From NCBI GenBank assembly GCA_003993805.1, contig RSEF01000005.1:16325324-16389323 (forward strand): DNA of 64,000 nucleotides, in the 5' to 3' direction. Numbering within the stretch: position 1 is the first letter of the stretch; each line of letters starts with the position of its first letter. The notes beneath the pieces were generated by a model. That model searched no databases. It was not told where the DNA came from and saw only the letters and a list, made by a program, of their open reading frames with translations. A program made the translations under genes and the position numbers. Source of the DNA: Himantopus leucocephalus. Taxonomy: Eukaryota > Chordata > Aves > Charadriiformes > Recurvirostridae. Below, piece by piece: positions 25,736-38,394 of this stretch.

Positions 25736-26879
25736 TCCCACTGTATGTGGTAATTACTTGGCATTAATGGAACATTGCAGAGTAAATGCATTTAATTTGG
25801 TCCCATTCCAGCTGATTTCTCTGGCTCTCCATGTCTTATACGACCGCATCAACTCCTCTCTCTGCAGGTGAACAGAGGACTCGTTACCCTTTCATTGTTC
25901 TAAAGGCTCTAAAGCTGCAGGGGCTTTATCACATAGCTGGAAAATCAGAAGAGAAGAAACCAGCTTCTTTAGCGACAAACACGGCAACCTCTCCTATTGA
26001 GCCCTGCATATGCTGAGAAAGAATATGAAAGAGAAATGCAGCACTGCAGAAGTCAGTGTAACCCTGATCCAGGGTGGCCATGGACTGCCCAGAGCTCCTC
26101 AACCACCTCTGGTTGACAACGGAGCAAGAAGTTAGCTCCAGGAGCCTGCATACGGCAGGCTTTTGAAGGGAGAGTGTGTGAGTGAAAGGGAGCCATGAAA
26201 CAAGCCATGGCAGGGGAAGCACACACTGCCAGGCTCTCCGCAATGTCCCTCTTTTACAGATTACAACAAAGGCTTCACAATTTCCTTGCAGCACAAGACG
26301 GATACAGAGAGAGGTCTGAAAAAATTGTCCCATGGAAATGGGCACAGTTCTTGGAGGTAGTACACAGAAAATTAAAGACACACATATGCATTAACATGTT
26401 CCAGCTTCCCACTTACTCACTGGCCACGCTTGCTTTCTGGTCACTCCCAGTGATGCTATTCAGACAGCTTCTTTAGCTCCCTCCATTGCCTTTCTAGTCC
26501 ATCCTCCTGCTCTGGGAATATCCCCGTGTCTGTACTGCAGGCAATTGCAGCATACATAAAAAAGAGAAGTAAAATACTCTCTCCTGGTCACCCAGGGTCA
26601 GCAGAAGATTTTTGGTATAGTGACAGACTCCAGATCTTGGATTCAAAGTAGCTATATCACCTGCATGAGATGATGAACTAACCCCTTATTTTAAAGTGAT
26701 TTTTGAGCTGAAACATTCATATCAGTTTCTATGACAACTCATTGTAGGTCACAGATTTCTAACCCAAGAAACCTCCTAATTGGAGTAGTTGCAGGTCATT
26801 TGTACTTAATCAAATTGTTGGCTACTTTGCAAATGCTTTTCTTACTGACCCCAAACTCCCAGAAGGGCCAGACCACAGA

Positions 26880-26985
26880 ATAATTGTTCTGCAGCATGCC
26901 TCTTAAAAGGGCCTGATGTGATGCAAATAATTTATCAGTAATAATTAATAGTATGAGAGGCAATATTTTTAATTTCTTGAGCAGA
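26880..26985. promoter_or_regulatory. Candidate conserved noncoding block with octamer motif
   Basis: A perfect POU octamer ATGCAAAT at 26921-26928 sits just before TTTATCAGTAATAATTAATAG, which adds GATA-like and homeodomain-like sites. The rest of the block is AT-rich unique sequence. Inference only. Confidence 0.3.
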
Positions 26986-27384
26986 AAAAGCCTTTCATCC
27001 TATTTTCTCTTGCTTCTGCAAATCAGATCCAAATGTGTAGCTTTTATCTACCTACAGAAGAATCTTGGTTTAGAGCCATGGTTGCTATGCTCAAATTTAG
27101 TAAGTTTTCAGAGAATTCTGCAGAACAGATAAATGTAGTTATAGCTAGTTAAAAGGACAACAAAGGCCTTTTTAACAATTACTTCCATTGATCTATTAAA
27201 ATATATTGCTCTTCCCTACCAACCTTGCCTCAAAACATATATATTCACGTATTTCAAATCCAGAACAGACTGTCAGGTCTGATCACCACTGCTGTACTTG
27301 CCAGAGAATGTTACCTGGTTACGCTTACAATAAGACTATGCCATTTTTGAGCTTCCAGTGGCTTATGTAAAGAAATAAACTTAC

Positions 27385-27487
27385 AAAAATACATGTCCTC
27401 TGACTTTAGCTAAGTTGGTAACTTTGCCTTTGGCATTGCAGCTGCTGCACTTGATGGGTTTCCTCCGGTTCTCTTTACAAGGGAAAT
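27385..27487 (-). other. Candidate cryptic or poison exon inside a BRSK2 intron (103 bp)
   Basis: On the minus strand, a segment bounded by an acceptor (AAATTTTCAG) and a strong donor (GTAAGTTT) is 103 bases long. One frame is open throughout: after two bases it reads FPCKENRRKPIKCSSCN then AKGKVTNLAKVRGHVF, with three Cys in a C-x9-C-x2-C spacing. I do not recognise the peptide. If it were spliced between the hinge exon (ending TG) and the HRD exon, the first base A would complete TGA, an immediate stop, and the length would also shift the frame. Inclusion would therefore truncate the kinase before the HRD loop and probably trigger nonsense-mediated decay. It could equally be a chance splice-site pair, or an exon of a separate transcript. 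It does not belong to the known kinase domain. Confidence 0.3.
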
Positions 27488-28209
27488 CTGAAAATTTAGA
27501 GTTTTAGAGTGAGTCTCAATCACAGATCTGAAACTCCTGGATGCAGGCAATGATTGGTGAATCTCAGCTCTCAACAGGGGAAAAAGGTACCTTCCTCACT
27601 TCTGATGGTCTGAACGAAAACTTGAAAATCTAAAGACTCAAGGACCTGAAAAAAAACCAACCCAGAAACCAACCTTAATAAATTCCAGAATTTCTAGACT
27701 AGTATCACATTTGGAGGCCTCGAGTTGTGATTTCAAACTGTCCAGCTGCTGCAGTCTCAAGTGTTCAACAGACCATCCCTGCAGAACACTGTAGCACGCT
27801 CCTTATAAATGAAGCAAGGCAGAGCAGGAGTCACGAGGAGAGTGGTACTGTCTGACAGAACATGGCACCTGGCATTCTTCAGCTTTCTCTTTTTCTCTAA
27901 GACACCCCAGATATCTCCCCAAAAGAGTACTTTCTTTACTGACAATGCTCTGCAGCTCCTGCCTGCTGGAATATACCAGAGATTTTGGCACTATCGCTGT
28001 GAAATCCTGAAATGTTATTTTATAGGGAGCCTTTCCCCCCGCCCGCACTGCCGGGAAGAACACAAGGCAAAGTCAAACAAAGCTCTTATTCATTGCCTCA
28101 GCCCTCTAAGTCACACACCCCCATGCCTACGCATGCACACACAGACACACTTCAGCAAGAACCTTGCGCGTACTCAAGCAGGCACAGCCCCAGGCAATGA
28201 AAAGAGAAA

Positions 28210-28500
28210 GGGCCCTCATAATTGTCATTTATCAATATTCATAAAGAACCTGCCTTAACCCCCTCTTGTGCATGCTCGGGAAAAAAACACAAAATGAAAC
28301 CCAACCAAAATAAAAATAAAGTGAAATAATCATCTTGCTGCTCATTACCGCAGGGGATTTCCTCTCAATGTCACCGCTGCCCTGTGCAGTAATTGGCATT
28401 ATCTGTTATCTCGGAAGCCATAATAAGGTTTGCCACGGGGCATTTTCTGTAATCATATTTTTATTTGTCAGCTTGTGAGATACAGACACCAAATATGAGC
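28210..28500. promoter_or_regulatory. Candidate conserved noncoding element
   Basis: The stretch is unique and A/T-rich with many factor-like words (AATTGTCATTTATCAATATTCATAA, GCAGTAATTGGCATTATCTGTTATCT in part, TAATCATATTTTTATTTGTCAGC in part). It directly adjoins the CpG-rich patch at 28540-28780, so the two may form one enhancer/promoter unit. The call is from texture. Confidence 0.35.
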
Positions 28501-28539
28501 TTGACCAAAGCAAAAACCCAACACACACACAAAATACGC

Positions 28540-28780
28540 ACGCCACCAATCCCAGCTCTTGCCGGTGATGTCACAGACAGCCAATGAGGCGCCCGCCAGC
28601 TCTCCTCACCCGGCTCCCACCCTCCGTGGGCGCTGCAGCATCCCCTCGCTCGAGATAAAGGAGACGCTTCCTGGGGAAAGCAAGGATTTGCGACCTACCC
28701 CGATACGTGCTCCTACATCGCTTCCGACAGAAAATATAGCTGGCACTGAAGTAGCTGAGAGCGGTACGGAGGCAGGATAT
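28540..28780. promoter_or_regulatory. Intragenic CpG-rich patch with CRE-like site and paired CCAAT boxes
   Basis: I count about 18 CpG in roughly 240 bases, far above the surrounding intron. A CCAAT box lies at 28546-28550, a CRE/ATF-like TGATGTCA at 28566-28573 and a second CCAAT at 28581-28585, giving 35 bases between the CCAAT boxes. That is a common NF-Y promoter layout. It may be an alternative or bidirectional promoter, or an enhancer, inside BRSK2. No TATA box or clear first exon with a donor was identified. Confidence 0.4.
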
Positions 28781-31700
28781 TCAAAAGGGACTATTGATTT
28801 GGGGCACCCAGCTGAGACATCTTAAAGGCCCTGAATTTAGGAGAGCAGACACCCAGCACTAGGTGAACGGCAGCTTAGGAAAAAAAAATCAGTTATGTCC
28901 AAAGAAAAATTCCTAGGCTAGGATGGTCTTACATGGATGTCCAAGGAACCCCAGGGTCCTCTGCCATTTCTTGCACCACTGCCGAGCACGTCTGCTCTGG
29001 GCACTGCAGCGTGGTGCAGAGCCCTCAGAGCTAGCACAGAGGAAGAGCTGGAAGCAGAAGCAATACTGCTGCATCACTGAGCTAACAGCTCCGTTTGCCA
29101 GCTCAGGCAAAGGAGCAAGGTAACACAGATACACTGTTTGCAGGATCCCACGTAATACCTCTGCGTGGTGCTGTCTGTTTGCACCCACGGTTGCCTCTGG
29201 GTCCCTAGCATGGCATGGTGCTATGTACACAGAAAAGTCTTTAGAGAACCCTACAGTGGGCTACCTGTAAGCTTTCTCCCATGGCCAACCTGTACCACAA
29301 AACCCCTTAAGTGACCGCAGCTTGAAGTGAGGTACATCAAATCTTCCCCCACTGTTTCCATCAAATAAAATAAGAACAGAAAGTTCGTAATTTTTTTAAA
29401 ACAACACACAACCTGAGTGAAGCTCCAAGCCTATTCTGCTTCTTTGTCTGAGCCACTTCTTTGAAAACACCTCTCAGACACAGGTGATGTCTCCACACAG
29501 TAGCAGCAGAAGCCGTTTACCAGTGGGAGGATTGGGGAATCCTTTCTGATTCTTTGATCCAGGAATCCTGGTGCATCAATACATTTTGAGCAGTGAAAGC
29601 TGAATGTGGTTACATACAGCTGTGAAAGTAAGCCACTGGTATTTCACAGTGTCTTGGGACGTACAGGAAGAAGATAAGACAATGATATGGGACTGGGGAC
29701 ACCAGGCTATCAATCTATTCTGCCAGTAGGTTAGAGGCACCCACATTTAGTCATTAACCAAAGCAGAAGCCTTCATTTTTCAAAGTGGTCATAACTGGAT
29801 AACCTGGCTGATGAGATGATTTGTCATTTCACTGCCCCACGACAGGACAAGGTCAGGCTTCATTGCTTAGGAAAGCACATTAACTTTTATACTCACACAC
29901 ACGCACACACGTATATTTATGCATGCTCTGATTTTCAAAAAGGGTTTAATGATAACTGTCCAGAATACAACACAGAGTCTAATATAACACAGACCACACA
30001 AGTCTCAGAGTGACCTGGAGGGAGGGAGAGCTTATGATTTACTGCTAACTTATTCAGCACTAGATGCTAGTTGAGTGGGAGTTGGCAAGGAGACAGGGGA
30101 TTTACTTCTAAACAAGACTACTGCCCACAATCCAATATGTTTAACAGAGGAAAATGGATTCCTCAAGAGAGACATGTACTCTGCCTTGGAAATTCCACAT
30201 ACTGTTAAACCTGCAGAGGTGCTTGTCTGTCTGACAGCCTCACCATGATCCTCACTCAGTTTATTAAAGTCTGCCATATCAAGAGGTATCCATCACATGC
30301 CCAAAGGACCAGTATGTATGTGTTTCTATGCATGCTTTCATAGAAACTTCTATCCCAACGGAGATTCATATTTCTCTGGAATATTCATTTGGAAGAGCGA
30401 ATAATTTCTCTTCAGTTGTACTTAAACATTTTTGAGTCTTCTTGGATTGGGTCTCTAAGGGTTAAGCCAAGTAGGGAACAGAAACATGTATGTATGCAAT
30501 CCACCAGTGGTTACACTGCCCAGTGTACATAAAAAATAGCAGCTGTACAACCTACCAAGGATTATGCTGATTGTAAGAAGATCATGATCACTCAACCCAG
30601 TTGATTAGCAGGGAGGAAAAATTGTGGAATTTGCAGAATAAAACTTGTTAGAGGTATCTGCCAACAGAGAAAACTTAGATCCTCTAGGTAGGGCCTGCAA
30701 TCAGCTCTCAGCTACTCTCAGAATTTCTCTGACTATTGTAACCCTGCCTGTGCCAGGTAGGCATCATCCTCAGGACCTTCTCATCCTGGTCCACCACTTT
30801 GAACTGCCTCTTCTGCTGACAGTATACTCTTTTTAATATATCCTCAAAAAAGGCTCTCATTTCTCTTTCCATTTATTAGAAATATGCTCTCTTTCAGATT
30901 AATATCTCCTGTTGAAATGAGTCAGAGATGTAGAGGGAGGAGGCTAGAAGGGCAAGTTAAATATTTAAGCATCCATTTTTGCTGTGGCCATTTATGCTGC
31001 GGATGTCTGGTTTGCGAGTTCTCAGCACAAAACTGGGGGTACAGAAAATCACTGTACGGTTACTGAGAAGTAACCACACAGTGACTGTGCAAATCCAACT
31101 ACTGCAGTGTCTATCTGTGGCCCCTGGCCTCCTGGAGGGGGGGATCTTCAGCTGTCTGTGGCTATGCAGAAGCAGCCATGCAGACATAATGTAAATGGTC
31201 TCCCCCAGCCAATCTAACTGCGAGGAGATGCATTTCTGAGAAATAAGCAGGTAGTCATAGGTCAGCAGCTATACAGAAACTCTGTGCTCAGACTGATTAT
31301 AACAACTTGATTTCAATATAATTTAAATTGCCTAAACTTGCTGAAGATGAAGGAGGAACTGGTCCAATTTAAAACACCACCTGAAAGCTCAGGTTAAACC
31401 ACACTTGATGGTTAAATCATATGATGGAGTTAGTGAGTATCAATAGCAGTCAGATCAAGAAAATTCTTCCCTACTGGAAAGGAAATTAAAGGGAACAGTG
31501 ACTCAAATACCCAGAAGGGACTCAGTGAAGGTTGCCAAAAGCCAGCAGGTTTCCAAAACCTGAAGGAAGCCATAAAATGACTTTGCTGTATTCGTAACTT
31601 TCCCAAGTTTCTTCAGGGATTCATTTTGATATAGTGTATGTAACGCTTCATTATTAGCAAGTGCTAATGGAAATTGAACTGCTCTGCCTTGGTGGTTTTG

Positions 31701-31962
31701 GTTTTCCTGGTTAAAGCATTCCCTGTGAATAAATTCTCGTCCAGCAAGAAATGACAGACAATCTTCATGAAAAGTCTATCTGTGGCTGGCACAATGTCTC
31801 ACAGACAGCCAAGAATTAAAAAATACATCAGCACTTTACCCAATGCTTTTAGAGCTTTACAACATCAGTTACCTAACAGTAACTAAAAGTATCAAGAAAT
31901 GAGATCCCTGTGTTCTGTGCTTTTATGTAACAGGTAACTCCCGTTGGAAACGGCTGCACTTA

Positions 31963-32142
<180 letters not shown>

Positions 32143-33824
32143 TCATACCAACCTCCTCACAAACACGCAGTTACATACAAACACCTCTATTTACATACGG
32201 TCAGGGAGAACACTTCTGAAAAGAACACTGGAAAAGAGTCAGAATTTTAAAATCAGGAGTGATTAATATTTTTAACAGGATTTCTGCAAACTTCAGACAT
32301 GCCACTGTTGGATTCAGTGTTCAATATAATAATAAGAGATAAACCAGAAGCCAAAAATTACTCACAAAACCAGGGGGAAAGAGAATAATCAGGTATAAGC
32401 TTTCACAGCTGCTCTTAAAACTACTGCAGAGTGAGACTCTGTACTAGAAAGCCTCAGGTCCCTTAACCAAGCTGACAGTTCCTCTATAAAACAGCTGTGG
32501 CAAAGCTGCACTCACATACTGTTCTGTCTTGGACACCTGAGAACCAGACAGATGTCAACAAACTAGAGGGAATTAAAAAAAAAAAAAGGTGAATAGTTTA
32601 AATTATGAACAAAGATAAACAGAACTGCATGTGTGCAGCCTACGTAAGGGCTTCAGCTTTTGCTGCCGAACAGCAGTGATTTGCTGGAGTAGCTGCCCTC
32701 CCTTGCAATTCAAACGTGAAAAGTGTGGCACTGAGTGAATAAATGTGGCACAATGGGGACCTAGGAGCAAGAGAGGAAACCCCAGACCTCACATAGCAAT
32801 CATGGCAGTCATAGAGAGAAGAGCAAAATCTTCTGGAAGGAAAGGACTTGCCATGGATGGACCATCTTGTTTTTTTTAAGTAGGGGTAATGAAAGGCAGC
32901 CAAGCAGAGGAAAACTTAGTATAAATCTCTGGAAATGTTGCCTAACAGTCAGAATGAAATAGTTTCCCCAGGGAAGTGTCAGGAATGCCACCAACTGAAC
33001 CATTTAAAAATAAACCAGATATAATATGGACTAAGAAATAGACTTCTATTGGCAAGAGGATTGCTTGAAACCTCCATGGACTTTTTTCATCTCTGTTGTG
33101 ATTGTGTGCTCTACTGTCTCCTTGCTTGTTTGCCTAGATTATACAATTCTAATACAGAATGAAGAAATTATGCAGTAAGATTATTTACTCAAAATCTGAA
33201 ATTACTAGGATAAAAAACAAATTATTATTATTTTTACTGAAAAATCACTTTCGTTCTTTGGCTCTGTCAGCTGGTTTAAACCCTGTAAGAAAGGCAGAAA
33301 CCTCTACACCTCCCTTACTGCCTAACTCCTTTGAAGTGAGTTTCAAGGTTGCACGGCAAGGCGTGTGATCGGAAAGGTGGTTCCTGTAAAGCAACAATGC
33401 AAGGGTGAACAGGGCATTCAAAGCTTTGGCAGTTTGACAGACATCACCAGAAAACTTGCAAAGAAGAATTAAATATTTTTCCAAATTTTGAGTGTGCTTC
33501 TCTGTCCCCTCCTTCCAACAGCACAGTGGGCCAGGCTGAACTGTATGTGCAGTATAATCCCCATCTCAGCGCTTTGCTTTACAGCAAGCTAGTTTTATTA
33601 CCAGTATTAATCCAACTCTTCAAATTTGAGTGAACAATGAAAATAATTAATCCAGGATGCTATCTTTTAGGTACCTCAAGCAGCATAATCTCAGAAGAAA
33701 TTTCTAAATTTGAAATGGAAAGAGGAGAAGATTATGATAAATTTTGGGACTTAATTATTCCTGTTTTCAATGTTTCCAAAAAGATAGAACAGTAAAAGGA
33801 GTAAAAGCTGTTTTGAGGGAAGTA

Positions 33825-33990
33825 AAATTGGCTTAATGATAACGGCATTAGCCTTGAAGTTGCAAAAGTGGGACCTGAGCTCCTGGTCCATCATCAGCTC
33901 CTGTGCAACTTCCATGTGTCAGCTCCCAGCCAGCACTAGGAGAAAGCATTTCCATGCCTTACAGAAACGCAGCAGAGAATGCAGTAAGAG
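33825..33990 (+). mobile_element. Ancient CORE-SINE-like remnant
   Basis: GGCTTAATGATAACGGCATT followed by AGCCTTGAAGTTG, GGGACCTGAGCTCCTGGTCC and CTGTGCAACTTCCATGTGTC follows the order of a tRNA-derived CORE-SINE head and core. It is divergent. Confidence 0.45.
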
Positions 33991-34325
33991 ACAGAAATTA
34001 ATATTGTCTTGCCAGCTAAGTAAGTAGTACAAAAGCACAAAAAAGTGGCCAACAAAATGAAATTCTAAACTTTAGGGAATTAAAATGGTATTTTCTGCAA
34101 TTTTTATCAAAATAGAAACTGTTACAAGAAAGATGGCAATACTGACTTTTTTTTTTTTTTAATTAAAATGAGTAAAAAAGAGAAAACTATTGACTTGAAA
34201 ATAACATTTGGAATATGTCGGTTATCTTCTTTCCAAGAAGCGATGAGTAGTTACCAGACTGTCTACTGAGTACACCTTGGTAATGTGGAGACCACCATTT
34301 ATCTGCATTACATTCTTTGAGCAAG

Positions 34326-34330
34326 ACATT
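34326..34330. repeat. Target-site duplication, left copy (ACATT)
   Basis: ACATT directly before the LTR matches ACATT directly after it at 35109-35113. Confidence 0.85.
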
Positions 34331-35108
34331 TGTCATGGTTTGGGCTGGACTGGCCACTGAAACGAACAACAGATGCTCTCTTTTACTTCTTTCCCCTTCA
34401 GAGAAGGGAGAGCATCACCCTTCAGGCAGAGAAAGATGAGAGAGAAAAGCAACTTATGAGTCTAAAAAAGAAACTAAACTACTTTAATGCAAATATTAAT
34501 AAAATAATAAAAAGAAAACAACAAAATATATACAATATATACAAAATCATATCAAGCTCCCAGGACAATGATCACGTCACCAGCAGGCACTGGGAAAGTC
34601 CTAGACTGGACTCAGCAACAGATGGGAACTGGATTCCGGATCTGGATTCAGGAATGCACAGATCAGGATCAAAGGCAGAGGAACAGACAGTCCTCCTCGG
34701 ATGCCGGCCATTGAAGAAAGAGAGCTGACCCTTTGATCCCACAGCTTCTATACTGAGCATGAGGCAGATGGGATGGAACACCCTGTTGGTCAGTTTTGGG
34801 TCACCTGTCCTGTCCACTCCTCCCCTCAGGTGTGACCCCTCTCTGCTTTTCCACTTCCAACCCTCCAATGGGGCAAACAACAAAATTAGCTGACCTTGGT
34901 TGTTACAGCAATACGTATAAGCAAGAGCCTCTCTGCATACCATTCCTTGGCATAAATTATGAACAATCAGGTCTTACCACTCTGTGAGCGGACAGTGTAA
35001 GAAAAATATGCTGTGAATTTCAGAGAGTTCAGTTACTCAGAAGAGGCTTAGCCGAAAAGTAAAATTACTGAAGAGAAAATTGGTTCTGTTTTACCTCAAA
35101 CCAGGACA
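34331..35108 (-). mobile_element. Solo LTR of an endogenous retrovirus (778 bp)
   Basis: The element begins TGTCATGGTTT and ends AAACCAGGACA. These are near-perfect inverted ends (10 of 11 bases) with the TG...CA boundary of retroviral LTRs. It is flanked by a 5-bp duplication, ACATT. No second LTR, primer-binding site or gag/pol/env sequence is present, so it is a solo LTR left by recombination. On the minus strand there are TATA-like words (TATATAT at 34526-34541) followed about 40-50 bases on by ATTAAA (34483-34488). This order suggests the LTR reads in the same direction as BRSK2. The end TGTCCTGGTTTGAGG resembles avian ERVL-type LTRs from general knowledge; the family was not verified. 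Confidence 0.85.
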
Positions 35109-35113
35109 ACATT
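35109..35113. repeat. Target-site duplication, right copy (ACATT)
   Basis: It matches 34326-34330 exactly and abuts the LTR end GGACA. Confidence 0.85.
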
Positions 35114-36989
35114 GAACCGCTCAGAAGAAAGCTGATATGCAGTAGCCACCAGTACTGGGATGTCCACATTTTCGTGTCCCAATCCTTACTTTCCAAGCCT
35201 TGGCTAACCGACACTCTGGTAAGAGGGTTTGCTATATAATTCATTCTCTCTCTCATACTAGAGATGGATCTGGCTAACTATACCATATGGCAGACCCAAG
35301 CCTGGCACAGAATCAATCCTAAAATTCTCCTTGACAGCTCCCTCTCTCACTGTGCCCAGCAGAAGCTGTATACAGCAGCACATCTTGCCCCCCAAATTCA
35401 AATTGATAGCTGCTTTCTTCTCCTGTGAGGTATTTTACAAAGATGATTGCAGTTACAGACGTACAGAACACCCTCTGCACTGGTTTCAAATGCAGAGTTT
35501 TGGAAAATTACAGACCCAGCATTTCTGTCACCCACAGCAGGAACTGCAAAGCAATTTATTTTCATCAACTTCATCTTATTAAAAACACTCAACAAAAATG
35601 CACTGACACGTTGTATGAAAAATAAAACAAATTGAAAGACAGGGAGCATTTACAAGGTTATTCATTTTTGCTTGCCACCTAGAAGCACCAGATATAATAA
35701 TGGAAATGAACAGGGAAGAACATTTGAAAAAGATTTGTGCCTATGACAAGTCAAGGGACACAGAGAAGCACAGCAACCATGTATTTTGATCTGACAAAGC
35801 CCCAACGTGACAGGAGTGAGAAGGACGACAAACACATTCCCCAGTGGTCAAGTACAAGAAATAAACGCTGCAAGGATCATTCCATAAGTACTAAGTCGTT
35901 ATGTTGCAGTTAGGATTCCTGAGTTTGGATTTGCAGCTGGTCACCCGCCAACCGTATTCCCTGCAGTATGATGTGGGTTTTTTTTAGGATAGCCCCCAAC
36001 TAGGAGATTTTCGACTAAACAAGGTCATAATTCAGCACCTGCCTCCATCTCTGTGCAAGCCAATGTTCTGCTGGCGCATTACATGGCACAGTAGTAGTAC
36101 ACACATTACTTCCAAACAGGCCAACAAGAGGGGTTTTAACATTTCCAAGTGTTGCACCGGTTATAGCTATCACTGTATGGCTTACACAATCCCCACTAAA
36201 TGCTGTATATCTGTATCTATCCATCCATCTGTGTACGTGTGAGTGTGTCTGAGTGGCTTTGTAAAAGAAGAGAATACACACTCTGAAAAGCCAAACAGAA
36301 AAAGCAAAGGAAATAAAGAGCATTATTCCAGAGGCTGGTAAATAAGGCATACAGACACCACATCTTTCCTGAATCTGCGGCACAGAAGAGAATCCAGATC
36401 TCCTGAGTCCACATCAGCATCTAAAATCCTTTACTTTAGCAAAGTGCTACAGGATTGGAAGTATGCCAATGCCAGCTCTTGGAGGATCTAGAAGAAGGTA
36501 AATAACACATAGCCTGTAGGGGAGAAAAACACTAAGAAGTACTTTCCTGAGTTTCCCCTTCCCTTTCATCTTTCCCAGATATGACAGGTTCTCATCTCAC
36601 TATACTACTACTTTTCCCATTTACTCTAGGCAAGTGAGCAGACTCTAAAAATCCCAGAACAGTAACCAGAACTAGTCTCCTATTACATTTGGAGATGAAA
36701 AATAACTTACTGGTGAATGAAACTTTTTTAAAAATCCTGTCTACGTAAGATTGACAGCATCAGTCTTCCACTGTAAAAACGTAGAAAACCCTGCTCTGTA
36801 ATAGCCATTGCAAGGAGGTTCAAGGAAAGGAACGATCCAGACTCTGGCTGGCAGCATGCACGCTACCTGCTGTGATAATACAGAGAGGAGCTATATTAGG
36901 ACAAAAGACTCTGTAAGATCAGTTAGCTCTCACATCTTGGATGCTCTGGACACACGCTAGCTCTTCTAATCCTTACATTTCACATGACA

Positions 36990-37125
36990 GAAGCATTACA
37001 AGCATTAACCCCCTGTTCTTTACTTATAGGGAACCGTGAAGCAAAGTGACTTGCCCAGGGTTACAGTCACCCTGTATCAAAGCTGGGATTGGCACCTGTG
37101 GTCCCTTGTGCGTTCTACTCCATGC
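36990..37125 (-). mobile_element. Ancient MIR/CORE-SINE-like remnant
   Basis: AAGTGACTTGCCCAGGGTTA, then CAAAGCTGGGATTGGCACCT, is the antisense MIR/CORE-SINE layout ('taagtgacttgcccagggtcac ... gagctgggattcgaaccc'). This is the clearest of the ancient SINE remnants in the window. Confidence 0.6.
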
Positions 37126-38394
37126 TGTCCCCACCACCAATTTCCTCTCTGCTTGCCAGGACACTGGAAAGGCAAGAAAACATGAGGCTTGTGCAACTCA
37201 ACATGAAGCCAAGTGCATGTGGCTAAAATAAATTCTCGACTACTTGTTTTCCTCATTAGATGTATTCTTTAAGAGGTTGCAAAAATTTTCACAGGCCACA
37301 GCTTGCTTTCATAAGACACCAAGGTCCACATCTTGCATGATATCTCATGTTCCTGCTACAAGCCAAGACACAAAACAAAAAATCTCTGGTTAAGTTTCAG
37401 AGCTCGAAGGAAACAAGACTTTGGTCTTTAAAGACAAAGAAGCCGAATGCTTAATACAAGAATAATTTTGTCTATTGAAGAGGAGCAGAGAGATTTTGTG
37501 CAGCAGCATTCTTTCTATTCCCTTTGCCGTTTTTCCATCTGCATCCCATCATCACCACCTCCCCAAAACAAGCTACTAAGTTTGTAACCTCAAATGAACC
37601 ACTACATATCGTATCAGAGATGTACATGCAGCTTATAAAAGCAATCTTAGAATAGAATAATCCCAGTCTCTTTTCTTTCTTTCTTCTTGGTTCATTTTAT
37701 TTACTCTTTCAGGAACCAAAACAGTAAAGAAGCAATAATGAAAACTAAACAATATGACAAAGGAGGGATGATTGCTGCATGGGAAAGAGATGGAATAGCC
37801 AAGATGAACGTGGAGAAATGTGGTCTTTAAACTACCTTTGTGCTCCTCAGGTTCTGGCTATACCAGGAACCAGCACAGACTCCAGAGCCCTCTAAATCAC
37901 AGTAGCTTCCTCATGCTTACCTGTGGCTTGCTCTGTAGCTTGGAAATTTAACAAAAGAGCACTCCTCATTACCCCAACTTGCCTGTACTCTGGGGATCAC
38001 AAGATGTGACAGCCCACCAGTTTTACATCATTCCTGCATCATTCAAATCATTTTAGTCTTTTCCGAATCCTGAATGTCAGTAGGACTCCTATAAACACAG
38101 AGGATGGTCCATTTTTCCCTGGGAACGATCAATAAATATCCAATGATCAAGAACCATTTTGTCTATAATCACGATATTTTTTGGTTGTATCCAACTACGC
38201 TAACTACCTGACAGGGCTGTGAGGATTTATGATGACACTACCAGAAGTTAAAAAATAAAAGCTGTGATTTTTGCTCTGAAACAGACAAAAAAAATTTGCA
38301 AAATTTAGACAGATAAAAAATCAGTACAATTTTCTTCCTTTTCTCCTGAACAAACTAAGATGTTTGTTTTCATCTCTAACGTCTTTGGTTGTCC

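Noticed and set aside
25929..26381. 150-codon minus-strand open frame
   Set aside because: Composition is that of translated intron, with no recognisable motif and no splice context.
34330..34728. 132-codon plus-strand open frame
   Set aside because: It lies inside the solo LTR and is noncoding LTR sequence read in a chance frame.
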